DNA of 58,043 nucleotides from an uncultured Bacteroidales bacterium. GTDB lineage: Bacteria; Bacteroidota; Bacteroidia; Bacteroidales; Bacteroidaceae. Position numbers and translations under genes: made by a program. Positions 16,323-23,901 of the stretch are shown piece by piece. The notes below the pieces were generated by a model that worked only from the letters and a program-made list of their open reading frames with translations, was not told where the DNA came from and ran no database searches. The DNA lies in the NCBI GenBank assembly GCA_902776455.1, contig CACYQI010000010.1, positions 1-58,043 on the forward strand, written 5' to 3'. Every line of letters starts with the position of its first letter. The first letter of the stretch is position 1.

Positions 16323-17914
16323 TCAACTTCGGGACAATACTTGTAACCAAGCTTGCGGTAGCTCTGCTTCATGCTCTCGAGCCGACCGAGGAAAGCTTCG
16401 TAGTTCTTGTCTTGTGGTTGCAGCCATTGCACCTCGCTCATAGCGGCAAGTCGGGGCAGCAGCATGTATTCCACATGGTCGGGGCTGAGCATGTACTCCG
16501 TCCAGAGATTGCATTGCACGCCCATGATGTACTTGGCTTCCTCTTCGGTCAGCCCTTCGGGAACCGGTTCCATGCTATAGACCTTGCTCACAGGAACGTA
16601 TCCGCCGATGCCGAGGGGCTGAGCGGCATGCGTCTTGAGCTGGTAGTAGTCGAAGTAGCAATGGGAGGTGGGAGTCATAACGACATGGTGATGCAGCTTG
16701 GCAGCAGCCGTTCCGCCTTCGTAGCCGCGCCAGCTCATGACGGCCGCCTTCTCGCTCAGACCGCCTTCGAGCGTCTCGTCCCAACCTATTATCTGTCGGC
16801 CGCGAAGCGAAAGGAATGCTTCCATCTCCTTGTTGATGTAGGTCTGCAATCCTGCTTCTTCCTTCAGCCCAAGTTCCTTCATTTTGGCTTGACACTTAGG
16901 ACAATTCTTCCACCGAACACGCGGACTTTCGTCGCCTCCAATGTGTATCAGCTCGCCGGGGAACACAGAGCAAAGCTCGTCATACACTACTTTGAGGAAC
17001 TCCAGCGTCTTGGGATTGCCGGCACAGAGCACGTCGTCGGCTACTCCCCAAACGCCCCAAACCTCATAGGGACCGCCTGTGCAACCCATATCGGGATAGA
17101 CGCTGAGGGCTGCTATCATGTGGCCGGGAAGGTCTATCTCGGGTACAATGGTGATGTAGCGTTCTGCGGCGTATCGCACCACTTCGCGCATCTCTTCCTG
17201 CGTATAGTAGCCCGTTTCGGGAGTGTCGTCGAAGATGGTGACAGCAGGGTCGTGAAGGCCGACGTTCTTGCCGATGATGGTATGCGGACGGATGCTTGCT
17301 TTTTCCGTCAGCAGAGGAAGGGCTTTTACTTCGAAACGCCAGCCTTGGTCGTCGGTCAAGTGCCAATGGAAGCGATTGACGCCATGCAAGGCAAGGATGT
17401 CGATGAACGTCTTGATGAAGCTGACGGGGAAGAAGTGGCGGGCACAATCAAGCTCTGTGCCACGATAGCTGAAACGCGGTTCTGCGCTGATGGTAGCGCA
17501 GGGCAGATGCACCTCGCCCTGCTCGTTCATCACGCTCTTGCGAAGCGTCTGTATGCCGTAGAACACACCGCTTTCGCTTGCACCCTGAATGGTAATGCCC
17601 TTCGGGGCTACGATGATGGTGTAGGCATCGGGATTGTCGCTCTTCAAGCCGAGTGTCAGGTTGATGTCGGCACCTTTCTTGTCGGAAGGCTTGACGGCGA
17701 GGCGAAGGTACTCGGCAGCGAACTCGGCGTTGCGTCGCATCTTGGCATTGTCGGCTGGATAGGCTACGGTCATGCCTTCGTTGAGGGTGAAGTACTTGCC
17801 GCTCTTGTCGATACTGATTTGCTGAGGCATCGGAACGACTTGATAGTCAATCTCGGCCGCTGCATTAAGGCAAAAAGCGGCAGAGAGAAGGAAGGAAAAT
17901 AGATGTTTCATCAT
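16319..17914 (-). CDS. Secreted beta-N-acetylhexosaminidase (GH20)
   Basis: It removes terminal beta-linked GlcNAc or GalNAc, by substrate-assisted catalysis. The 531 residues comprise a signal peptide (FSFLLSAAFCLNAAAE), a GH20b-like alpha/beta domain (to about residue 145) and the TIM barrel, with HWHLTDDQGWRFE and the catalytic pair in HIGGDESPRVRW (Asp-Glu). The Cys pair in NCPKCQAKM may bind metal or form a disulfide. It lies 9 bp after the ABC permease and overlaps the ABC ATPase start by 4 bp. A glycan-trimming enzyme inside an uptake operon hints that the ligand may be released from, or be bound to, a glycoconjugate; this is inference. Confidence 0.93.
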   Translation of the reverse strand: MMKHLFSFLLSAAFCLNAAAEIDYQVVPMPQQISIDKSGKYFTLNEGMTVAYPADNAKMRRNAEFAAEYLRLAVKPSDKKGADINLTLGLKSDNPDAYTIIVAPKGITIQGASESGVFYGIQTLRKSVMNEQGEVHLPCATISAEPRFSYRGTELDCARHFFPVSFIKTFIDILALHGVNRFHWHLTDDQGWRFEVKALPLLTEKASIRPHTIIGKNVGLHDPAVTIFDDTPETGYYTQEEMREVVRYAAERYITIVPEIDLPGHMIAALSVYPDMGCTGGPYEVWGVWGVADDVLCAGNPKTLEFLKVVYDELCSVFPGELIHIGGDESPRVRWKNCPKCQAKMKELGLKEEAGLQTYINKEMEAFLSLRGRQIIGWDETLEGGLSEKAAVMSWRGYEGGTAAAKLHHHVVMTPTSHCYFDYYQLKTHAAQPLGIGGYVPVSKVYSMEPVPEGLTEEEAKYIMGVQCNLWTEYMLSPDHVEYMLLPRLAAMSEVQWLQPQDKNYEAFLGRLESMKQSYRKLGYKYCPEVE

Positions 17915-17923
17915 TGTAGTATT

Positions 17924-18931
17924 TTAGTTTTTGTTGTTTTTCAGTATGACATGCATGACGACAGGCGCTCCGATGAGTGGAGTGATGACGCTGATGGGTA
18001 TGATGCTTCCGTCACGAGGCAGGGTGCTGAGCAGGTTGCAGGCTAAAGCCAAGTTGGCTCCGATGAGCATCGTGGCGGGCATGAGGGTGCGATGCCAAGC
18101 TGTTCCGAGTGCCAGTCGGGCGAGATGCGGCACAGCAAGTCCGATGAACGAAACGGGGCCGCAGAAGGCGGTCGTAGTGGCTGTGAGCAGTCCGGTGACG
18201 AGCAGCAGCATCTGTCGGACGCGTCCTATTCTTATCCCGAGATTCTCGGCATAGCGGTCGCCGAGCAGAAGCGCGTCGAGCGGCTTGATGAGCAGGAGGG
18301 AAAGGAGCAATCCGAAGCACGAAAGCGCACAAAAGATGGGCAGTCTCTCTATGCCAACCGAAGCAAAGTTGCCCATTCCCCATATCACGAAGCTGAAGAC
18401 TCCTTGTTCCGTGGCCGAGTAGTTGAGCAGCTGAATGATGCTTCCCGTCACGTAACTGATGATGACACCCGTGATGAGTAGCATTATCTGGCTTCTGAGC
18501 AGCTTGCTTAGGACCATCAGCAAGGCCATGATGCCCAAGGCTCCAGCCATGGCTGCCGAGATGACAAGCAAGTGGCCTCCGACAGAGAGATTGCCGATGG
18601 AAACCGTTCCTCCAAGCAGCAGAAGCACGATGGCTACGCCAAGATTGGCTCCGGAATCGATGCCAAGGATAGAAGGCCCAGCCAGCGGATTGCGGAACGC
18701 CGTTTGAAGCAAGAGGCCACAAGTGCCCAAAGCGGTTCCCGTCAGCAAGGCCGTAAGCATCTGCGGCACACGTCCCTGAAGCACGATAACGCTCCATGCT
18801 GGATGGCCCTCCACTTCTTTTCCGCAGAGGATGTGCCAGACATCTTCGACGGGAATATCAAGCGACCCCCAAAGCACATTAGCTATGGCAAGCAACACCA
18901 AAGCCAAACTAAGCAAAATGAGCCTTTTCAA
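17924..18931 (-). CDS. FecCD/BtuC-family ABC permease
   Basis: A 335-residue inner-membrane permease with about ten hydrophobic segments, matching the iron-siderophore/cobalamin importer family. Conserved blocks include TALGTCGLLLQTAFRNPLAG, PSILGIDSGANLG and the cytoplasmic coupling loop near GPVSFIGLAVPHLAR. No ATG precedes the first helix. The best start is a TTG (KRLILLSLALV follows), which lies in the type B repeat TTGAAAATTGAAAGTTGAAA, so the repeat seems to supply the initiation codon. It is 164 bp (all repeats) downstream of the binding-protein gene and 9 bp upstream of GH20. Confidence 0.9.
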   Translation of the reverse strand: MKRLILLSLALVLLAIANVLWGSLDIPVEDVWHILCGKEVEGHPAWSVIVLQGRVPQMLTALLTGTALGTCGLLLQTAFRNPLAGPSILGIDSGANLGVAIVLLLLGGTVSIGNLSVGGHLLVISAAMAGALGIMALLMVLSKLLRSQIMLLITGVIISYVTGSIIQLLNYSATEQGVFSFVIWGMGNFASVGIERLPIFCALSCFGLLLSLLLIKPLDALLLGDRYAENLGIRIGRVRQMLLLVTGLLTATTTAFCGPVSFIGLAVPHLARLALGTAWHRTLMPATMLIGANLALACNLLSTLPRDGSIIPISVITPLIGAPVVMHVILKNNKN

Positions 18932-19095
18932 CTTTCAACTTTCAATTTTCAATTTTCAACTTTCAGCCTCTTCCCATCCCTCCCCTAAAGGGAAGGGGGT
19001 AAGTCTCTCCCTTTAGGGGGAGATTTAGAGGAGGCCTTTAATTTTCAATTTTCAACTTTCAACTTTCAACTTTTTAATTTTTCACCTTTTCACCT
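18932..19095. repeat. Repeat mosaic (types B and A) inside the ABC operon
   Basis: Runs of CAACTTTCAATTTTCAATTT alternate with GC-rich palindromes (CTCCCCTAAAGGGAAGGGG, then CTCTCCCTTTAGGGGGAG). This is the largest gap in the operon. Read on the minus strand, the B run provides the permease start codon. Confidence 0.75.
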
Positions 19096-20211
19096 TTAAT
19101 TAGTGAGTGGCTTGAAATAGCTGTAGCTTGCCTCTATGCCAAGTTCGGGATGGAAGATGGCGATGAGGTTTTCAAGCAGACGTTCCGGGTGGAAGGGTGT
19201 CTCTTCGTAGATAAGCGTGACCGACGTATCGCACCACCATATCGGAGCCTTAATGCCGGAAAGGAGCGGAGTGTCGGAAATCATCTGCTGACGGCTGAGG
19301 TTGCCGTGATGCTTGATAAGCCAGAAGTCGGCATTGATGGCTTTGTCAACCACCTTTTCTGTGCTTAGAGGGATGCTGCCATTGCCTTTGAGGTGGGCGA
19401 AGAGGTACTCTGCTCCTGCATCGGCATAGAGCTTCGACGAGGAGCTTCCCGCAGCGGGCAAGGTCCATTGGCCGCTCCAGGGCATCTCGGACAAGAGGCG
19501 GGGCCTTGTCGTCGTTTTGCGAGCCACAGCACATAGCTCTTGATAGCGGCTCTCGACCGTGCTGAAGATGCTGTCTGCCTCCTCAGCTTTTCCAAGAAGT
19601 CGGCCGTAGAAACGAATCCATTCGGCACGTCCAAGCGGCGTGTTCTCCATGTAGTCGGCACACCAAATGATGGGTATGCCCAGCGTTTCCACACGGCCCA
19701 GTCCGCCGCTGTTCTCGAAGGGACTGGGAAGCAGGGCATCGGGATTCAAGTCGATAATCTGCTCCAAGCTTGGCTGAACGCTGTTGCCTAAGTTCGCAAT
19801 ACGGCCGTCAGCCACGGCTTCCCTGAATTCCTGTTGGTTGCAGAACTGCAGGTCGCAAATGCCGCCTACTGCACTGTCTGCCTTCAACTCGTGGAGCAAG
19901 GCAAGATGAACGCTGCTGAAAATACCTGCATTACGCAGAGGAACATGGACGACAGTACCTGCTTGCTTTGGGGGAAACGAGCCGGAAGAGGACTCAACCA
20001 GACAGTATTTGCCCAAAGCATGCAGCGTGTCCCAAGGATTCCGCAATGTCACTTCCGTACGATCGGAGAAGGTGACAATCGTCAAGTTGCGGGCATAGTG
20101 CAGTCGAAGCGTGTCGCCTTTCTCTGCAAGGCTACCTGTCCTTGCCCCATTGCACGAGAGCATGAGGAGAGAAAGGACGATATAAATATAGATAATGTAG
20201 CGTTTGTGCAT
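19096..20211 (-). CDS. ABC transporter periplasmic binding lipoprotein (iron-chelate/corrinoid type)
   Basis: The 371-residue protein starts MHKRYIIYIYIVLSLLMLSC, a lipoprotein signal with the lipidated Cys at residue 20. The rest is a TroA-like two-lobe binding protein: FSDRTEVTLRNPW, SVHLALLHELKADSAVGGIC (usual first-lobe helix), NLDPDALLPSPFEN-type segment LNPDALLPSPFENS, and IIWCADYMENTPLGRAEW. It delivers ligand to the permease encoded next. The ligand is uncertain: the family covers siderophores, heme and cobalamin. It follows the epimerase gene by 18 bp. Confidence 0.85.
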   Translation of the reverse strand: MHKRYIIYIYIVLSLLMLSCNGARTGSLAEKGDTLRLHYARNLTIVTFSDRTEVTLRNPWDTLHALGKYCLVESSSGSFPPKQAGTVVHVPLRNAGIFSSVHLALLHELKADSAVGGICDLQFCNQQEFREAVADGRIANLGNSVQPSLEQIIDLNPDALLPSPFENSGGLGRVETLGIPIIWCADYMENTPLGRAEWIRFYGRLLGKAEEADSIFSTVESRYQELCAVARKTTTRPRLLSEMPWSGQWTLPAAGSSSSKLYADAGAEYLFAHLKGNGSIPLSTEKVVDKAINADFWLIKHHGNLSRQQMISDTPLLSGIKAPIWWCDTSVTLIYEETPFHPERLLENLIAIFHPELGIEASYSYFKPLTN

Positions 20212-20229
20212 AAGAAAAGACTCTCAGCA

Positions 20230-21282
20230 TCAGAGCCACCCTTCCTGCTTGTACCAGCGAATGCTTGCTTCGACGCCTCGTTCAAGATCCCATTGGGGAT
20301 CATAGCCGAAGTCTGCGATGGCTGGTTCGATGTCGCATTGCCAGTTGCGCTGAGAGAGGATTTTGTACTTATCGTCGTTAAAGAGACTCATCTTGCCAGT
20401 CACGAGGCTTATCTTGCCACTTATCCAGCAAAAGGCACGTACAAACCAAAGCGGCAACTTCAAGTGGAGAACCCAAGGATTGCCAAGGTTCTTTTGCACG
20501 AGGTCGCTGTAGCATCGGCTGTTGTAGATGTGCCCGTCGCTTAGGAAGTAGGCTTTGCCCTCTGTCTTAGGCTCTACCATACTCTTGAAGACCGCTTGCA
20601 CCACGTCAAGGACATATACGAAGGTAATCTCTTGTGGCGTAAACCCTACAGCCACATCAACGTGCTGCTTGATGCTTTTTGCCATAAGGTAGTAGTCGCG
20701 TTCGCGAGGTCCATAGACGCCTGTCGGACGAAGAATGGTATAGGGGAAGTCGTGCTGTTCCTGCAAATAGTGTTCGGCAGCAAGCTTGCTCTTTCCGTAA
20801 GCCGTGTTGGGTTGGGGGTGGTCGGAAAGGAGAATGGGTGAATATATCCAAGGATTGTCGGCAGTAGGTTTACGGACAGGTTTTTCGCGTATGGCTCCAA
20901 AGATGCCGAAGCTGCTCAGGAAGACGAAGCGTTGGGGCACCATGTCTGTCTCGCGAAGAGCAGAGATGAAGTTCTTCGTTCCTTCTGTATTGGTGCGATA
21001 GAAGTCCTGGAGATGCAAGCATTTCGTCGCTCCGGCAGCATGAATGACGTAATCCCATCCTTTGCCACCCAACTTCTCTTTGTAGTCAAGAAGCTGTGAA
21101 CGCAGTTTCTCGGGGTTCTGCATGTCAAGTTGTGCGAACTGAATGCGTTTATCCTGAAGGTATCGACGGCTGCTAGTGCCTCTGATGCCTGCCCAGACAT
21201 CATAGCCTTGCTTCAGTCCTTCTTCAACGATAAAGCTGCCAATGAAACCGCTGGAGCCTGTTACTAAAATTGTTTTGTTCAT
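20230..21282 (-). CDS. NAD(P)-dependent epimerase/dehydratase (extended SDR)
   Basis: The 350-residue protein has the N-terminal Rossmann motif TGSSGFIGS (residues ~8-16), the DMQNPEKL cofactor-specificity turn, HAAGATK, and the catalytic Ser and YGKSK (Tyr-x-x-x-Lys) near residue 160. It fits the broad extended-SDR family, which includes sugar-nucleotide epimerases and 3-beta-hydroxysteroid dehydrogenase-like enzymes; the substrate cannot be read from the sequence. It is packed between the SNF2 gene (36 bp) and the ABC binding protein (18 bp), so all may belong to one operon, though a functional link is not evident. Confidence 0.85.
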   Translation of the reverse strand: MNKTILVTGSSGFIGSFIVEEGLKQGYDVWAGIRGTSSRRYLQDKRIQFAQLDMQNPEKLRSQLLDYKEKLGGKGWDYVIHAAGATKCLHLQDFYRTNTEGTKNFISALRETDMVPQRFVFLSSFGIFGAIREKPVRKPTADNPWIYSPILLSDHPQPNTAYGKSKLAAEHYLQEQHDFPYTILRPTGVYGPRERDYYLMAKSIKQHVDVAVGFTPQEITFVYVLDVVQAVFKSMVEPKTEGKAYFLSDGHIYNSRCYSDLVQKNLGNPWVLHLKLPLWFVRAFCWISGKISLVTGKMSLFNDDKYKILSQRNWQCDIEPAIADFGYDPQWDLERGVEASIRWYKQEGWL

Positions 21283-21318
21283 AGGTTTATGGAATCCAAT
21301 CCTCCGATGCGGGAGGAT

Positions 21319-23649
21319 TTATTTGTTGTTAAGTATTTCGTCGATATAGTATAATAGTTGCTTCGACTTGTCGGGCGATTGCAATATGTCGCGAAGACTG
21401 GTGAGGAGACCTGTGATTTCGGGACTGGGAGCAAGGGGCAAAGGACTCTCTTTGGGGGCATGGGGCGAGGGACTCTCTTTGGGGGCATGGGGCGAGGGGC
21501 AAGGGGCAGGAAGATTGTTGGTGTGTGTTTGGTGTTCTCCGGCTTCTTGCTCCTCTTCTTTCTCTCCTTTTGACAATGCTGGAAAGAGGCTTTCTATGAA
21601 GCCTTGGAAGCGGTCGTCGCGAAGAAGGATGGTGTCGTCGCCGCCATCGAGCACACCCTCCATCATGGAGCGCTTGAAGCGCAAGCGGTCTATCATGCTT
21701 TCTTCGATGGAGTCTTTCGAAACGAGGTTAAGCACCTGTACGGGCATATCCTGTCCGATGCGATAGACGCGGCCGATGCGTTGTTCCAAGATGGCCGGAT
21801 TCCAAGGAAGGTCGAGGTTGATGAGAATGCTTGCCGTCTGCAGGTTGAGACCTGTGGAACCCGTATCGGTGGAAAGGAAGATGCGGCAGTCGCTTTCGTC
21901 CCAGAATCGCTCTATGAGTTCGTTTCGCTTTGTCTGCGGCACGTTGCCGTGCAGGTATTCATATCGGATGCCTCTTTCATCGAGTTCCATTGCCACCAGT
22001 CGGGCCATTCGCTCCCATTCGCTGAACACGACTATCTTTGCCGTGCTGCCCGCCAAGGCATCTTCCAGGATGCTCATCGCCTCTGCCACCTTCACGTCGT
22101 GCCTGTTCTCTTTGTCCTGGTCGATGATGAAAGTGCTGTCGGCAAGCATGCGCATCTGTCCGAACATGAGCAGCAGCCGACGGCGTTCTTCTTCGCTCAG
22201 ACTGTGGGTGCGCGACCATTTGCTCACCAGCCTTGCCACAGCGCTTCGCAATTCTTCGTGCCGACTGGTTTGTTCTGCTGTCATGGGGACGAGCAGGAAC
22301 TGGTCGGTACGCTTGGGCAATTGCAGTTGTACGCTTTGTTTTGTACGGCGGATGAGGGTATCCTTCAGTCGTTCTCCGATGTCGTTCAAGTTCTTATATC
22401 CTACCGCCTTGCCTGTTTCGGGGTCTGTGACGATGTGGTCGTAACGGAACCGATAGAGAGGGGCGAGCAGATAAGGGTCGGCAAGTTGTACGATGGAACA
22501 AAGTTCGTCGAGATTGTTCTCGAGCGGAGTGCCGGAAAGAAGTACGCTGTAGTGCGCGTCGATGCGGCGTACTGCCCATGCTGGACGCGTGTTCCAGTTC
22601 TTCAGCCGCTGCACTTCGTCCATGATGAGCAAGTCTGTGGAAAGGCGGTTGAGCGACTTCATGTCGTTGGCAAGCGACTGATAGGACACTATCTTGTACG
22701 GGGCTGCAGAGGCTTGATAGAGTTCCAATCGCCTTGAAGCATATCCCTCGACGAGGAGGACGGGCTGCTCCGTAAAACGTTCTATCTCCCGCTTCCATTG
22801 GTACTTGAGCGACGAAGGGCATACGATGAGCACACTTTCGGCCATCTTCTCCCGCAGATAAATCTCTGCACAGCAGATAGCTTGCACCGTTTTTCCCAGT
22901 CCCATCTCGTCGGCTATGATGGCCTTGCCTGCTTTGACTGCAAAGCGGACGCCTTCCTTTTGATAGGGGTACAAAGTGGTGGTGAGCAGGGCGTCGAGCA
23001 CCTCGTCTGTATATACGCTATCGACGAGCGAGGCTCTTTGCAGGCGTTCGCGTTGGCTGATGATGAGTTCGAGCGCATCGGGATAGCAACGGAACGAGGG
23101 GGCTATGCTTCGTGCCTTCTCCAAGAAGGTGTCGAAGCGGGCATACGAATCGGGGCGGAGAACGGAAGCGCGGTCGAAGTACTCTGTCGCCAAGGCCGCA
23201 AACTCTTTCCGATGGTCTTCGCCGATGCGGATGCGGATGCACCTTTCGCCATGATAGTCTATATAGACAGAAGTGTAGTCGGGTTCGTCGCGGCAGACTT
23301 CCTTGTTCTCTGCTTGCAGCCACAGCTTCACGCCCTCCACGTGCTTGCAGGTGCCGAGGCCTGACGTGCGGAAATCGGGACACGAGCAGTAGTTCCAAGG
23401 GCTGTAGGCACCGCGGTAGATGACTTTGTACTGGCTGCGCGACTTCGGGTTGCGCACCTGGTATTCTCCGGGATCGAACAGAGCGCCCAGCTCGCTGATG
23501 ATGAAGTGCTCGTGCTGAGCCTGCTGCCTCCTCAATGCCACCTGCCACTCCTCAAGCCCCATATCGGCGGGCTTCACCGCATTGCTCAGCTTGCGCTGGC
23601 CGTCTCGCTGGCTGTCGGATTTCGCTCCTGTATAGTGGTTTCTCTCCAT
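21319..23649 (-). CDS. SNF2-family DEAD/DEAH helicase with SWIM zinc finger
   Basis: A 776-residue Swi2/Snf2 ATPase that would translocate on DNA and remodel bound proteins. From the chosen ATG it has an N-terminal SWIM finger (CSC...CKH, Cys at about 88, 90 and 101, His 103), Walker A ADEMGLGKT (about 246-254), the DEVQ box in LLIMDEVQRLKN, LLSGTPLENN, and motifs V/VI (STDTGSTGLNLQ and QRIGRVYRIGQ). The -7 box covers the upstream TTG, so the ATG is preferred. The C-terminal linker (residues ~715-745) repeats PSPHAPKES and is encoded by type F-like DNA. In bacteria such proteins often stand alone. Confidence 0.9.
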   Translation of the reverse strand: MERNHYTGAKSDSQRDGQRKLSNAVKPADMGLEEWQVALRRQQAQHEHFIISELGALFDPGEYQVRNPKSRSQYKVIYRGAYSPWNYCSCPDFRTSGLGTCKHVEGVKLWLQAENKEVCRDEPDYTSVYIDYHGERCIRIRIGEDHRKEFAALATEYFDRASVLRPDSYARFDTFLEKARSIAPSFRCYPDALELIISQRERLQRASLVDSVYTDEVLDALLTTTLYPYQKEGVRFAVKAGKAIIADEMGLGKTVQAICCAEIYLREKMAESVLIVCPSSLKYQWKREIERFTEQPVLLVEGYASRRLELYQASAAPYKIVSYQSLANDMKSLNRLSTDLLIMDEVQRLKNWNTRPAWAVRRIDAHYSVLLSGTPLENNLDELCSIVQLADPYLLAPLYRFRYDHIVTDPETGKAVGYKNLNDIGERLKDTLIRRTKQSVQLQLPKRTDQFLLVPMTAEQTSRHEELRSAVARLVSKWSRTHSLSEEERRRLLLMFGQMRMLADSTFIIDQDKENRHDVKVAEAMSILEDALAGSTAKIVVFSEWERMARLVAMELDERGIRYEYLHGNVPQTKRNELIERFWDESDCRIFLSTDTGSTGLNLQTASILINLDLPWNPAILEQRIGRVYRIGQDMPVQVLNLVSKDSIEESMIDRLRFKRSMMEGVLDGGDDTILLRDDRFQGFIESLFPALSKGEKEEEQEAGEHQTHTNNLPAPCPSPHAPKESPSPHAPKESPLPLAPSPEITGLLTSLRDILQSPDKSKQLLYYIDEILNNK

Positions 23650-23670
23650 CTGATTCTCGTTCTGCGACTG

Positions 23671-23678
23671 CAAAGATA
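23671..23678 (-). promoter_or_regulatory. -7 box TATCTTTG for the SNF2 gene
   Basis: The minus strand reads TTATATCTTTGCAG 22 bases before the SNF2 ATG. It may drive the whole SNF2-to-ABC run. Confidence 0.6.
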
Positions 23679-23753
23679 TAACATAATTTTATAAAAAACG
23701 CTATTTTCTCCAATTAATTCTTCTTTTGAGACCTTTATTCTTTAATTTTTCCT

Positions 23754-23761
23754 TACCTTTG
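23754..23761 (+). promoter_or_regulatory. -7 box TACCTTTG for the acyl-ligase fusion gene
   Basis: TTACCTTTGTAGCAG fits TAnnTTTG. The resulting leader of about 135 bases is largely type B repeat (about 23796-23900), pyrimidine-rich on this strand, with no Shine-Dalgarno-like or A-rich site next to the ATG. Confidence 0.55.
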
Positions 23762-23901
23762 TAGCAGAATTGCGAAACATTCTTACATAAACCATCAACT
23801 TTCAATTTTCAATTCTCAACTCTCAACTTTCAATTCTCAACTTTCAATTCTCAACTTTCAATTTTCAATTCTCAACTTTCAATTTTCAACTTTCAATTTT
23901 T

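Noticed and set aside
16412-17902. 496-codon ORF opposite GH20
   Set aside because: It is an antisense shadow; GH20 motifs are on the minus strand.
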